From: Phycisphaerales bacterium UBA7812
Lineage (GTDB): Bacteria; Planctomycetota; Phycisphaerae; Phycisphaerales; UBA1924
NCBI GenBank assembly: GCA_002480345.1
Contig: DLBY01000033.1
Location: 8,410 to 23,062, forward strand
Direction of reading: 5' to 3'
Length of the DNA stretch: 14,653 nt
Part shown: one piece after another, positions 1 to 7,112 of the stretch
Layout of the letters: every line of letters starts with the position of its first letter
Position numbering within the stretch: position 1 is the stretch's first letter
Notes under the pieces: model-generated
Database searches by the model: none
The model's input: only the letters and a program-made list of their open reading frames with translations
Told to the model about the DNA's origin: nothing
Position numbers and translations under genes: made by a program

Positions 1-893
1 CGATCATCGCGCTGCTCATCGGGATCCTGCTCCCGGCGTTGGGCCGAGCAAGGCAATCGGCCTGGAAGGTCGCCAGCCTGTCGAACATGCGGCAACTCGG
101 CCTCGCGACCGCGATGTACATCAACGACGAGCAGGACTATCTCCCCAGCCCGGGTTACACCAACCGGGTGTCCCAGCCTCTCGCGAGCTTTGTCTTCGAT
201 ATCTTCCATCCCTGGACCTTCTCGGAGAACCGACCCGGGGGGTACATCAACCTCCCGCAGGCCCTGCAGGATGATCTCTGGCAGAAGCACGCGACGGGAC
301 AGCTCTGGACCTACTTGGGCGGGACGCGAAACGAGTTCAACGAAGGGATCGCGCAGATCTTCCGTTCGCCCGCGGACCATGAGCCTTACAACCAGAACCG
401 GGTTTCGCCTGTCGAGGAACTGACCAGCTATGTCGGCAACGGCGCGTTCCAGGGGTTTCGCCCCGTTCCGGCGCGGTACCAGAACGCGGGGCAGTGGGCC
501 TCGCGGTATCGCCTCGATCAGATGCCCTTCTCGGATTCCATCTTCCTGTGGGAGGGCGCGTGGCCGACCGACGGCGTCCGTGACCAGCGTTGGGTCTCGC
601 CTTCAGGCTGGGGCGGTGAGGCGGGGGTGATCTGGTACGGGACTTGGGGGTCGAACACCTCGCGCATCGACGGATCGGGGTCGTGGGTGACCGGCAAGGG
701 GCAGGACGCGTGGATCGACGGCAATCCCTATGACCCCGAGCGGGACCAGACCGCGGGGACCGGTCAGTTGGGCGAATGGCACCGACAGATCTACGAGTCC
801 TTCCAGTCGCCTCCCGCGAACGGCCGCTGGCCCCGGAACCCGCTGTACTGCACGCCCAACCCCAACACACCGATCAACCCCGTTTGGAATTGA
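1..893 (+). CDS. Type IV pseudopilin-like protein (5' truncated)
   Basis: The reading frame is open from the left window edge (first whole codon at base 3), so the true start and the prepilin cleavage site lie outside. The first visible residues, IIALLIGILLPALGRARQSA, are the classic end of a type II/IV pseudopilin N-terminal helix, which in complete proteins follows a FTLIELLVVIS-like motif. The next stretch (SNMRQLGLATAMYINDEQDY) is typical of the large planctomycete pseudopilin-like families (DUF1559 type and relatives). The remaining roughly 240 residues are a Trp-, Gly- and Asn-rich globular part with no catalytic motif I recognise. Such proteins are processed by prepilin peptidase and sit in the envelope as minor pilins or secretion-system parts, but the role of these expanded families is largely unknown. 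The stop lies 16 bases before the next gene's likely ATG, so co-transcription with the glycosidase is likely. Family confidence is high; specific function is unknown. Confidence 0.85.
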   Translation, partial: IIALLIGILLPALGRARQSAWKVASLSNMRQLGLATAMYINDEQDYLPSPGYTNRVSQPLASFVFDIFHPWTFSENRPGGYINLPQALQDDLWQKHATGQLWTYLGGTRNEFNEGIAQIFRSPADHEPYNQNRVSPVEELTSYVGNGAFQGFRPVPARYQNAGQWASRYRLDQMPFSDSIFLWEGAWPTDGVRDQRWVSPSGWGGEAGVIWYGTWGSNTSRIDGSGSWVTGKGQDAWIDGNPYDPERDQTAGTGQLGEWHRQIYESFQSPPANGRWPRNPLYCTPNPNTPINPVWN

Positions 894-909
894 CCTCTTG
901 TCCGTTTTC

Positions 910-3015
910 ATGGACTCTGAAAGCACGCCGATGCACGGGAATCGTCCAACAGAGACCAAGGCAAGCAGCCGCTGGATGCCGCTGCTGGCGGTCGCGTGCG
1001 CATCGCTGGCATGGGGGGGCGAGGTCGATCCGGAGCGGCACGGCCCGCAGTTCCAGGGATGGGGCACTTCGCTCGCCTGGTGGGCGAATGTCGCGGGCGG
1101 TTGGAACGATCCCGCGCAGTTCGATGCGCTCATGGATGCGGTCTTCGACCACGAGACAGGACTGGGCCTGACGATCGTCAGGCTCAACATCGGCGCGGGG
1201 CAGAATCCGGGTCTCCCCGAGGGTTATATGAACCCGGGGCGGCTGATGCCCTCCTACAAGCCCGGCCCCGACGAGCCCTACGACTTCATCGCGGACCGGG
1301 CCCAGCAGCGCGTGCTGCTCGCGGGGCTGGATCGGGGCGTGCGCTTCGTCGAGGCGAACGCGAACTCACCCCCATGGTGGATGACGATCACGCAGGATTC
1401 ATCGGGGAACCCGAACGGGGAGAACCTCTCGCCGACGCGGTACGGTGAGTTCTGTCAGTACCTCGCGGATGTCGCGCTCTGGTACCGCGACACGCTGGGC
1501 GTGGAGTTCAACTCGATCACGCCACTCAACGAGCCCAGCGCCAGCTGGTGGGACGGGGACGGCAACCAGGAAGGGTGCACCTTCTACGCGGGTTCGCACC
1601 CCGCGCTGCTCAGCGAGCTGCGGGCGAGGCTCGATGCCGCCGGGCTCGACGCGCTCTCGATCTCTGGGCCCGAGGAGTGGTCATCCGGGCTCACACGCGA
1701 TTCAGTCGCGTCCTATCCGACCGAGGTGCAGGGCATGCTCTCGCACCTGTCCACCCATACCTACGGCACCAACAACAGGCAGGGGCTCAACCAGCTCAGC
1801 GACCTTCTCCAGAAGCCGCTCTGGATGAGTGAGTACGGCACGGGCGCGCCGACCGAGTACGAGAGCGCGCTGCAGCTCGCCCGGCGGATCATCGGCGACT
1901 TCCGCGAGATGCCGAGGCTCGAGGCGTGGGTGATCTGGCAGGTGCTCTCCACCAACCACTTCAACCACACCTGGGCCTGCATGCTGTCGAACTTCGCGAC
2001 GGGGACGCCCGGGTTCACATACAGGCCTCAATACCACGCTTACCGACAGTTCACGCGGTTCATCCGCCCCGGCGCGTACATCATCGACTCGGGCGAAACC
2101 GATGCGATCGCCGCGTTCCACCCCGGACACCAGCGGCTGACGATCGTCGCCCTCAATGACGGAGCCGCCCCCCGCACCGTGCCGTTTGACCTTTCCGCGT
2201 TTGATGGCGAAACCGAATCGGCGCGGGTGTTCACAACGAGCCGAATTCTGGAGATGTTCGAGCGTCCCTCGGTTTCGATCGGTGGCGACCGGATTCTCGA
2301 GGGTCCACTGCCGCCCGAATCGGTGACGACCTTTGTTGTCGAGGGGGTCTCGGTTCCGACGCTGCCGCGGACCGACTGGAACGGGGACGGGTATCTCGAT
2401 TCCGACGATGCCCACGCGTTCGTGCTCGACGCGATCAGCGATCGGGACCGAGCGGACCTGGATCTGAGCGGGAGAGTCGACTTCTTCGATGTGCTCGAAT
2501 TCCTCGCGGACCACGACGCGGGCGGTGCCGAAGAGATCGTTCTGGAACAGGATTTCACGGGCCTGGTTACCGGGGGGCTCGCGGAAATCAGTCTCGGGAA
2601 CGGGTCAGACGGCGGGCACTACCTCAGCGAAGGCGTCCTGTACATCCAGGCATTCGCCGCGAATGAGGAGAACGGCGGTGTCGCCTTCCCGCTCAGCGGG
2701 CTCACGCTGGAGGAGGGCGTTCCGACCACCATCCGTTTCGACGCCGCAGACTTCAACCAATCGTGGACGACGGGCGGCCCGTATCTCGTCGGCCTCGCTT
2801 CCGGGGTGCCCGGGATCACTGATTCGGGAGATATCGGTTCCGCGGTGTTCTCGGCGGACGCAAACGACGGTCCATTCCCCATGCGGTACCAGACGCGCTC
2901 ATTCACCGTGACCCCCGCTCAAACCGTCACCGACCCGTACATCATCATCCGAACCGACGGGATTTCGTCTGGAAACCAGCGGTTCGCGATCGACAACATC
3001 CGGATCACGCAGTAG
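910..3015 (+). CDS. Secreted GH30 glycoside hydrolase with dockerin-like segment and C-terminal module
   Basis: A 701-residue exported enzyme if the ATG at 910 is used. ATGs at 931 and 976 are alternatives, and none has a clear Shine-Dalgarno sequence. Residues about 20-37 form a signal peptide (SSRWMPLLAVACASLAWGGE). The GH30 (alpha/beta)8 domain follows to about residue 480, opening with FQGWGTSLAWWA. The likely acid/base is Glu208 in LNEP and the nucleophile Glu308 in WMSEYGTG, a retaining clan-A arrangement. The GWGTSLAWWA opening resembles subfamily GH30_5 (endo-beta-1,6-galactanases) more than the xylanases, but this subfamily call is inference. Residues 489-536 hold two EF-hand-like repeats (DWNGDGYLDSDD and DLDLSGRVDFFD) resembling a dockerin placed internally. 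Residues 537-701 are a beta-rich module similar to the protein encoded at 3099-3815, perhaps carbohydrate-binding. The downstream sulfatase suggests joint attack on a sulfated polysaccharide. Confidence 0.88.
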   Translation: MDSESTPMHGNRPTETKASSRWMPLLAVACASLAWGGEVDPERHGPQFQGWGTSLAWWANVAGGWNDPAQFDALMDAVFDHETGLGLTIVRLNIGAGQNPGLPEGYMNPGRLMPSYKPGPDEPYDFIADRAQQRVLLAGLDRGVRFVEANANSPPWWMTITQDSSGNPNGENLSPTRYGEFCQYLADVALWYRDTLGVEFNSITPLNEPSASWWDGDGNQEGCTFYAGSHPALLSELRARLDAAGLDALSISGPEEWSSGLTRDSVASYPTEVQGMLSHLSTHTYGTNNRQGLNQLSDLLQKPLWMSEYGTGAPTEYESALQLARRIIGDFREMPRLEAWVIWQVLSTNHFNHTWACMLSNFATGTPGFTYRPQYHAYRQFTRFIRPGAYIIDSGETDAIAAFHPGHQRLTIVALNDGAAPRTVPFDLSAFDGETESARVFTTSRILEMFERPSVSIGGDRILEGPLPPESVTTFVVEGVSVPTLPRTDWNGDGYLDSDDAHAFVLDAISDRDRADLDLSGRVDFFDVLEFLADHDAGGAEEIVLEQDFTGLVTGGLAEISLGNGSDGGHYLSEGVLYIQAFAANEENGGVAFPLSGLTLEEGVPTTIRFDAADFNQSWTTGGPYLVGLASGVPGITDSGDIGSAVFSADANDGPFPMRYQTRSFTVTPAQTVTDPYIIIRTDGISSGNQRFAIDNIRITQ

Positions 3016-3085
3016 TGCGCGAATCGTTCAAAGGCCTGTTCAGAACCGCGTCAAGCGTCCAACTCGGGCGCACGCCCAAAGCAAA

Positions 3086-3091
3086 GAGGAG
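3086..3091 (+). promoter_or_regulatory. Ribosome binding site deciding the start at 3099
   Basis: GAGGAG with 7 bases to the ATG at 3099. It rules out the longer in-frame extension reaching back to 3015, which would put an Arg/Lys-rich stretch in front of the signal peptide. Confidence 0.75.
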
Positions 3092-3098
3092 ATCTCCG

Positions 3099-3815
3099 AT
3101 GAAGACCGCAGCACTCACGCTTCTGATGACCGCCGGCCTCGCCAGCGCCCAAATCGTCGTCGAATACAGCAATAACTTCGTCGCGGTCGAGGGGACCACA
3201 GGCGAGGACTATGTCGCTTCGATCGGGTTCGAAGCGGTCGGCAACGGTGACGAGGGCGCGGGGTACTTCGACGGCGGGCGGGCCGCGCTCGTCGTCCAGA
3301 GCTACGGGAGCCGCCAGGTCGAGATCGGCATCGCGTCGTTCCAGATGACCGGTCTTACGATGAATCCCGGGACGGAGTACACGATCACCGCGGTGATGAC
3401 GGAGGATCTCCAGAACTGGAGTCTCGGGCGGAACGCGTTCCTCGGGATGAACGAGGCGACGAACCGGCCCGGGACCCCCTCGCCATTCGCCGGGTACACG
3501 ACCGATTACGCTCACAACGACATCGTCCTGCCCGGGAACGACGACTTCATCGAGGGGCCCTTCCAGACCGTGCAGTGGATGTACACGCCCTCGTCCACGA
3601 TCACGGATCCCTACTTCGTGTTCGGGACCGACGACGGGGATGTCAACATCTTCCTCGATTCCCGCATCCGCCTCTACAGCGTTGAGATCACGAGCGGTGA
3701 GGACAACGGGACCCTCCCCGGCTGCAACATCGCCGATGTCGCCGAGCCCTACGGCATCCTCGATCTCTCCGATATCTCCGCATTCGTCGCGAGCTTCACG
3801 GGCGGCTGCCCGTAA
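3099..3815 (+). CDS. Small secreted protein with GC-type dockerin tail and possible carbohydrate-binding module
   Basis: A 238-residue exported protein. The ATG at 3099 is chosen because GAGGAG at 3086-3091 lies 7 bases upstream and a textbook signal peptide follows at once (MKTAALTLLMTAGLASA, cleaved before Gln). The body (about residues 20-205) is beta-rich, with no catalytic motif I recognise. Its order of segments matches the last 165 residues of the upstream GH30 protein: a glycine-rich strand region, a GLTMNPGTEYTI-like strand, a SxxxGxxxFLG-like strand, TITDPYFVFGTDDG (TVTDPYIIIRTDG in GH30) and a final strand ending VEIT. The C-terminus, from GCNIADVAEPYGILDLSDI to the final GGCP, is a GC-type dockerin half as found in Phycisphaerae, thought to tether exported proteins. 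It may be a stand-alone binding protein or a surface partner for the GH30 enzyme. Function is not established. Confidence 0.82.
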   Translation: MKTAALTLLMTAGLASAQIVVEYSNNFVAVEGTTGEDYVASIGFEAVGNGDEGAGYFDGGRAALVVQSYGSRQVEIGIASFQMTGLTMNPGTEYTITAVMTEDLQNWSLGRNAFLGMNEATNRPGTPSPFAGYTTDYAHNDIVLPGNDDFIEGPFQTVQWMYTPSSTITDPYFVFGTDDGDVNIFLDSRIRLYSVEITSGEDNGTLPGCNIADVAEPYGILDLSDISAFVASFTGGCP

Positions 3816-3978
3816 CAGGATCGTCTCTCCGGACTCCCCGGAGCGCGGCGCCGCACCGAAAGGCGCGGCCCCGCTTTCGTTCTTCCGATCCCGGTGCTCG
3901 CATCATCGGGTCCGCGGCTCGTGGGGCCGTGACGGTCGAGTCGTTTCTGGATTCACGCATTGCAGAGAGAGGTCCATC
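3816..3978 (+). other. Intergenic spacer with adjacent hairpins, possible weak terminator
   Basis: This 163-base gap holds several inverted repeats directly after the stop codon at 3815. CTCCGG (3827-3832) pairs with CCGGAG (3838-3843) across 5 bases. GCGGCGCCGC (3845-3854) is a perfect palindrome. CGAAAG (3857-3862) pairs with CTTTCG (3874-3879) across 11 bases and is followed by TTCTTCC. The last is the best candidate for a factor-independent terminator, but the T-tract is short and the loop is GC-rich. The rest, up to the ribosome binding site at 3967-3972, must hold any promoter for the gene at 3979; I could not identify one. Confidence 0.35.
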
Positions 3979-4671
3979 ATGCAGTTGAACACACTCGCGT
4001 CCGTCGTTCTGGTTGCCGGTCTTGTGGGTTCGTCGGCCGCGTCCATCGTGACGCTCACGCCCGATGTCATCAACGGGGGCGACTCGAGCACATCGGTGTA
4101 CGACAACGGTGATGTGCGACTGAGTGCGTTGATCGGCGCCAACGCGGCGACTTTCAACGCGAACGCGTCGCGTCTGGGTATCGACGACCAGGGGACCAAC
4201 GCGAACGCTTTCAATGACCCCGACACCGACCCGAACAACGGCAACGAAGAGATGCTCCGCATGGAGTTCGCCGCGAACGCGGGGCTGACCCAGCTCAGCT
4301 GGGATTTCTCCAGGGCGGCGAATGTCGAGATCTCTGGTTTCCTGTTCGATCCCGGAGCGTCCTTCAGTGGGCAGAATTTCGATCCGAACGGCGTCGAACC
4401 AGACTTGAGCGCGACCTACGACGCGGTCTCGGGAACGCTGAGCTTCGCCCTCCCGTTCAACATCGCGTTCGGGAACAACGACGGCTTCCTTGACCTCGCG
4501 AACGCCGCAGCCAGCGCGGGCGCCACCCTGATGCTCAAGGTGACGGACACCGGCGAAGCGGGCGCCCAGCTCGCGGTCACCTCGATCTCTTACGACAACG
4601 CGGTGCCCACGCCCGCGGGCGCCGCCCTGCTCGCCGGGGCGGGTCTCGCGGCGCTCCGTCGCCGCCGCTGA
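3979..4671 (+). CDS. Exported protein of unknown function with PEP-CTERM-like sorting tail
   Basis: A 230-residue protein. The ATG at 3979 is preceded by GAGAGG at 3967-3972 (6-base spacing) and followed by a signal peptide (MQLNTLASVVLVAGLVGSSAAS). The mature part is rich in Asn, Asp, Gly and Ala with almost no Lys or Cys, and looks like a secreted beta-sandwich. It has an acidic Asn/Asp-rich stretch (NDPDTDPNNGNEE) that could bind calcium. I do not recognise its core family. The C-terminus is a tripartite sorting signal: VPTPAG, about 12 hydrophobic residues, then RRRR as the last four. This is the planctomycete version of PEP-CTERM, in which the tail is thought to be recognised by an exosortase-like transpeptidase; none is encoded in this window. 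Its position between two dockerin-tailed proteins suggests a structural or substrate-binding role in the same surface apparatus. That role is inference. Confidence 0.8.
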   Translation: MQLNTLASVVLVAGLVGSSAASIVTLTPDVINGGDSSTSVYDNGDVRLSALIGANAATFNANASRLGIDDQGTNANAFNDPDTDPNNGNEEMLRMEFAANAGLTQLSWDFSRAANVEISGFLFDPGASFSGQNFDPNGVEPDLSATYDAVSGTLSFALPFNIAFGNNDGFLDLANAAASAGATLMLKVTDTGEAGAQLAVTSISYDNAVPTPAGAALLAGAGLAALRRRR

Positions 4672-4693
4672 GTTTGTCTGGCAAATGCTCCTC

Positions 4694-4700
4694 GGAAGGG
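4694..4700 (+). promoter_or_regulatory. Ribosome binding site favouring the GTG start at 4709
   Basis: GGAAGGG lies 8 bases upstream of a GTG at 4709. The in-frame ATG at 4685 has no Shine-Dalgarno-like sequence in front of it, so the GTG is preferred as the sulfatase start. Confidence 0.55.
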
Positions 4701-4708
4701 CCGTACTC

Positions 4709-7072
4709 GTGAGAATTCGAATCTGCGCGCGGCGGGCGGTTGCCCGCCGCTTTTTCGAGAGCCTCGTGCTGTTCGCCGGAGCCGTCTCCGCCGCCTCTGC
4801 GCAGCCGAATGTCATCGTCTTTTTTGTGGATGACATGGGCGCCGCGGATTGGCAGCACGACACGCACCTCAATCCGACGGGCAGCCATGTCTACGAGACG
4901 CCCAACATGCTGCGGCTCGCGTCCGAGGGCGTGACTTTCCGGAATGCCTACGCGTCCGGGCCGGTCTGTTCGCCTTCGCGTGCGTCGATCATGACCGGGC
5001 AGTCCACCGCACGGCACGGCGTAACCGATTTCCTCGGAGCCGGATCGGACGCATCCGGTGCACTGGTCCGATCGGCGGACAACTGGACACAGAATCTCTC
5101 GCTCGCCGATGTCGTGCTGCCGGAAGTCCTCCGCGACGCGGGGTACGCAACCGGCACCTTCGGGAAATGGCACCTCGGCCAGACCGGCAACCCCGCGTCG
5201 AACCCGTTCGTCAGCGGATTCGATACCAACATCGCCGGCGTCTCATCCGGAAATCCCGGATTCGCCGGGGGGTTCTTCGCTGGCAGCGATGGTGCATGGG
5301 CCGGCATGCCGGGGCTCGACACCCCCGGGACCTATCAGCCCAGCGACTATCTCTCCGACGCGATCTCGGAAGAGGCCGCGTCGTTCATCCGTGCTCAGGC
5401 GAGCGCCAGCGAGCCGTTCTTCGCGTATGTCCCGCACTATGTCGTCCACACGCCCATCGAGGCGCCCGCGGCGCTGGTCGCGTATTACCAGAGCAAGATC
5501 GACGCGCTCCCCCCGGGGCTCGTCAGCGGACACGCGAACGCGACCTATGCCGCGATGGTTCAGAAGATGGACGAGTCGCTCGGTCGCGTGCTCGATGCCC
5601 TGGACGATCCGGACAACAATCCCCAGACCGATGACAGCATCCGTGACGAGACGATCGTGATCTTCACCGCGGATAACGGGGGGTTGACCAACTTCGGCAT
5701 CACGAGCAACCGACCCTTCCGAGGCGGCAAAGGCAGCATCTACGAAGGCGGCATCCGCGAGCCGCTGATCATCAGCTACACCGGAAACGAGCGGGTGACG
5801 CAGAACACAGCGCTCGACGACGCGCTCGCGATCGGACACGACCTCTATCCGACCATCCTCGAGTGGACCGGCCTCCCGGGCGATGCCACGCAGAACGCGT
5901 CGATGGACGGGCGGAGCCTTGTCGGCGTGCTCGAGGGTGGCACCGCGGAGGAGCGGGACCTGATCTGGCACTATCCCCACCGCAGTCCCCAGGCGGTCAC
6001 CAACAGTCAGCCTGTGGAGGGAGGCGCCTGGGTCTCCGCGATCCGCAGAGGCGATCTGAAACTCATCTACTTCTACGACGAGCGCCGTTTCGAGTGCTAT
6101 GACCTCCCGGACGATCCGGGAGAAACGCTTGATATCTTCGATCCGGAGGACGAGGCAATCCGCTCCATGAGCCTCGCGCTCTACGAGCATCTGCGAGAAG
6201 TCGATGCCCCGATGCCGCGCGACATCGGCAACGAATTCCCGCTGCCCGCGCCGTCGATCGTCGAATCGGAGCAGCGCCCAGAGATCAACACCTTCGTGAC
6301 CGCGGATTTCGGCGCGACCCAGGACTTCCGTGCCGGTGCGGTGGGAGAAACCGGATTCGACGGCGCGGACAACGGCTCGCTCGCGGCGACCTTCGACCAG
6401 GGCGAGACGACTCCTGGCGCTCTGACCATCCGGAACTCAGCGCCAACCCGCTTCGTCGCCGGCGCGATCGAGGCGCCGTTTCTGTTCAAGGATGTCCGGG
6501 GCGACTTCATCGCAACGATGAGGATCGATTCCATGCAGGAAGCGAACTTTCATGTCGCGGCGATGCTCGCGGGCGACCCCGCCGACATGCAACACAATTT
6601 CGTGTGGGTCGGGCAGCAGAACCGCGACGGAACCAACGACTTCGCCCAGTCGCGGAGCATCCGAGACGGCGTCCGCGAATCCGATGCGGGAGAACCCGGC
6701 GTCTATCCCTATTACAGGCTCGTCCGCTCGGGCGATTCTCTGATCGGGTTCTTCTCCGAGGACGGTCTCGTCTGGACACCATTCGTCGAGCATGTCCGTC
6801 CGGACCTTCCGGAAGGACTCCGGGTCGGCCTGAGCCAGGGCCTGTTCGGTACGAACAGCGCAACGCTCGTGGTCGGCTCGTTCCAGATCGCCAGTCCGTG
6901 CGATGCAGACATCGCCAAACCCAGGGGCGAACTCGACGAAGGCGACATCCTCCGCTTCATCGATGGAGTTCTCGACGAGGAGGCCTTCGCGGACCGGTCG
7001 ATGCCTTTCGGTTCGTGGGATTATTTCGATCTGCTCGCGTACTTGAGGCTGTTCGACACGGGGTGCCCGTGA
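4709..7072 (+). CDS. Secreted S1-family sulfatase with concanavalin-like module and GC-type dockerin
   Basis: A 787-residue exported type I sulfatase from the GTG at 4709 (the ATG at 4685 would add 8 residues). A basic N-terminus leads to a signal peptide ending AASAQ. The catalytic domain shows every expected element: metal ligands Asp41-Asp42 in FFVDDMG, the formylglycine precursor Cys87 in CSPSRASIMTG, GKWHLG with Lys153 and His155, Asp322-Asn323 in FTADNGG, then FRGGKGSIYEGGIREP. Cys87 must be oxidised by a formylglycine-generating enzyme, not encoded here. After the sulfatase fold (about residue 510), residues 525-730 resemble a DUF1349/concanavalin-like laminin-G module (YYRLVRSGDSLIGFFSEDG). 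Residues 731-787 are a two-part GC-type dockerin beginning CDADIA and ending DTGCP. It hydrolyses sulfate esters, probably on a polysaccharide; the exact substrate and S1 subfamily cannot be read. It is last in the plus-strand run. Confidence 0.92.
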   Translation: MRIRICARRAVARRFFESLVLFAGAVSAASAQPNVIVFFVDDMGAADWQHDTHLNPTGSHVYETPNMLRLASEGVTFRNAYASGPVCSPSRASIMTGQSTARHGVTDFLGAGSDASGALVRSADNWTQNLSLADVVLPEVLRDAGYATGTFGKWHLGQTGNPASNPFVSGFDTNIAGVSSGNPGFAGGFFAGSDGAWAGMPGLDTPGTYQPSDYLSDAISEEAASFIRAQASASEPFFAYVPHYVVHTPIEAPAALVAYYQSKIDALPPGLVSGHANATYAAMVQKMDESLGRVLDALDDPDNNPQTDDSIRDETIVIFTADNGGLTNFGITSNRPFRGGKGSIYEGGIREPLIISYTGNERVTQNTALDDALAIGHDLYPTILEWTGLPGDATQNASMDGRSLVGVLEGGTAEERDLIWHYPHRSPQAVTNSQPVEGGAWVSAIRRGDLKLIYFYDERRFECYDLPDDPGETLDIFDPEDEAIRSMSLALYEHLREVDAPMPRDIGNEFPLPAPSIVESEQRPEINTFVTADFGATQDFRAGAVGETGFDGADNGSLAATFDQGETTPGALTIRNSAPTRFVAGAIEAPFLFKDVRGDFIATMRIDSMQEANFHVAAMLAGDPADMQHNFVWVGQQNRDGTNDFAQSRSIRDGVRESDAGEPGVYPYYRLVRSGDSLIGFFSEDGLVWTPFVEHVRPDLPEGLRVGLSQGLFGTNSATLVVGSFQIASPCDADIAKPRGELDEGDILRFIDGVLDEEAFADRSMPFGSWDYFDLLAYLRLFDTGCP

Positions 7073-7112
7073 AGCACCACGAGCATTCCGCGGACGCGGC
7101 GCGGCCCGGTCA
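7073..7112. other. Convergent gap between sulfatase and amidase genes
   Basis: Only 40 bases separate the two stop codons. The gap contains CCGCG-GA-CGCGG (7089-7100), whose 2-base centre is too short for a stable hairpin, and no T-tract on either strand. I see no convincing bidirectional terminator. Confidence 0.3.

Noticed and set aside
1702..2514. A 270-codon minus-strand frame inside the GH30 gene
   Set aside because: It lies wholly opposite conserved GH30 catalytic motifs and shows no domain of its own.
4709..4811. Twin-arginine export signal on the sulfatase
   Set aside because: Several RR pairs occur in the n-region, but RRFFES lacks the expected Leu and Lys of the SRRxFLK pattern. 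An ordinary Sec-type signal is at least as likely.
3796..4872. A 358-codon minus-strand frame spanning the PTPAG-RRRR gene and the sulfatase start
   Set aside because: It crosses two genes supported by signal peptides and ribosome binding sites, and its translation is low-complexity Arg/Glu-rich.
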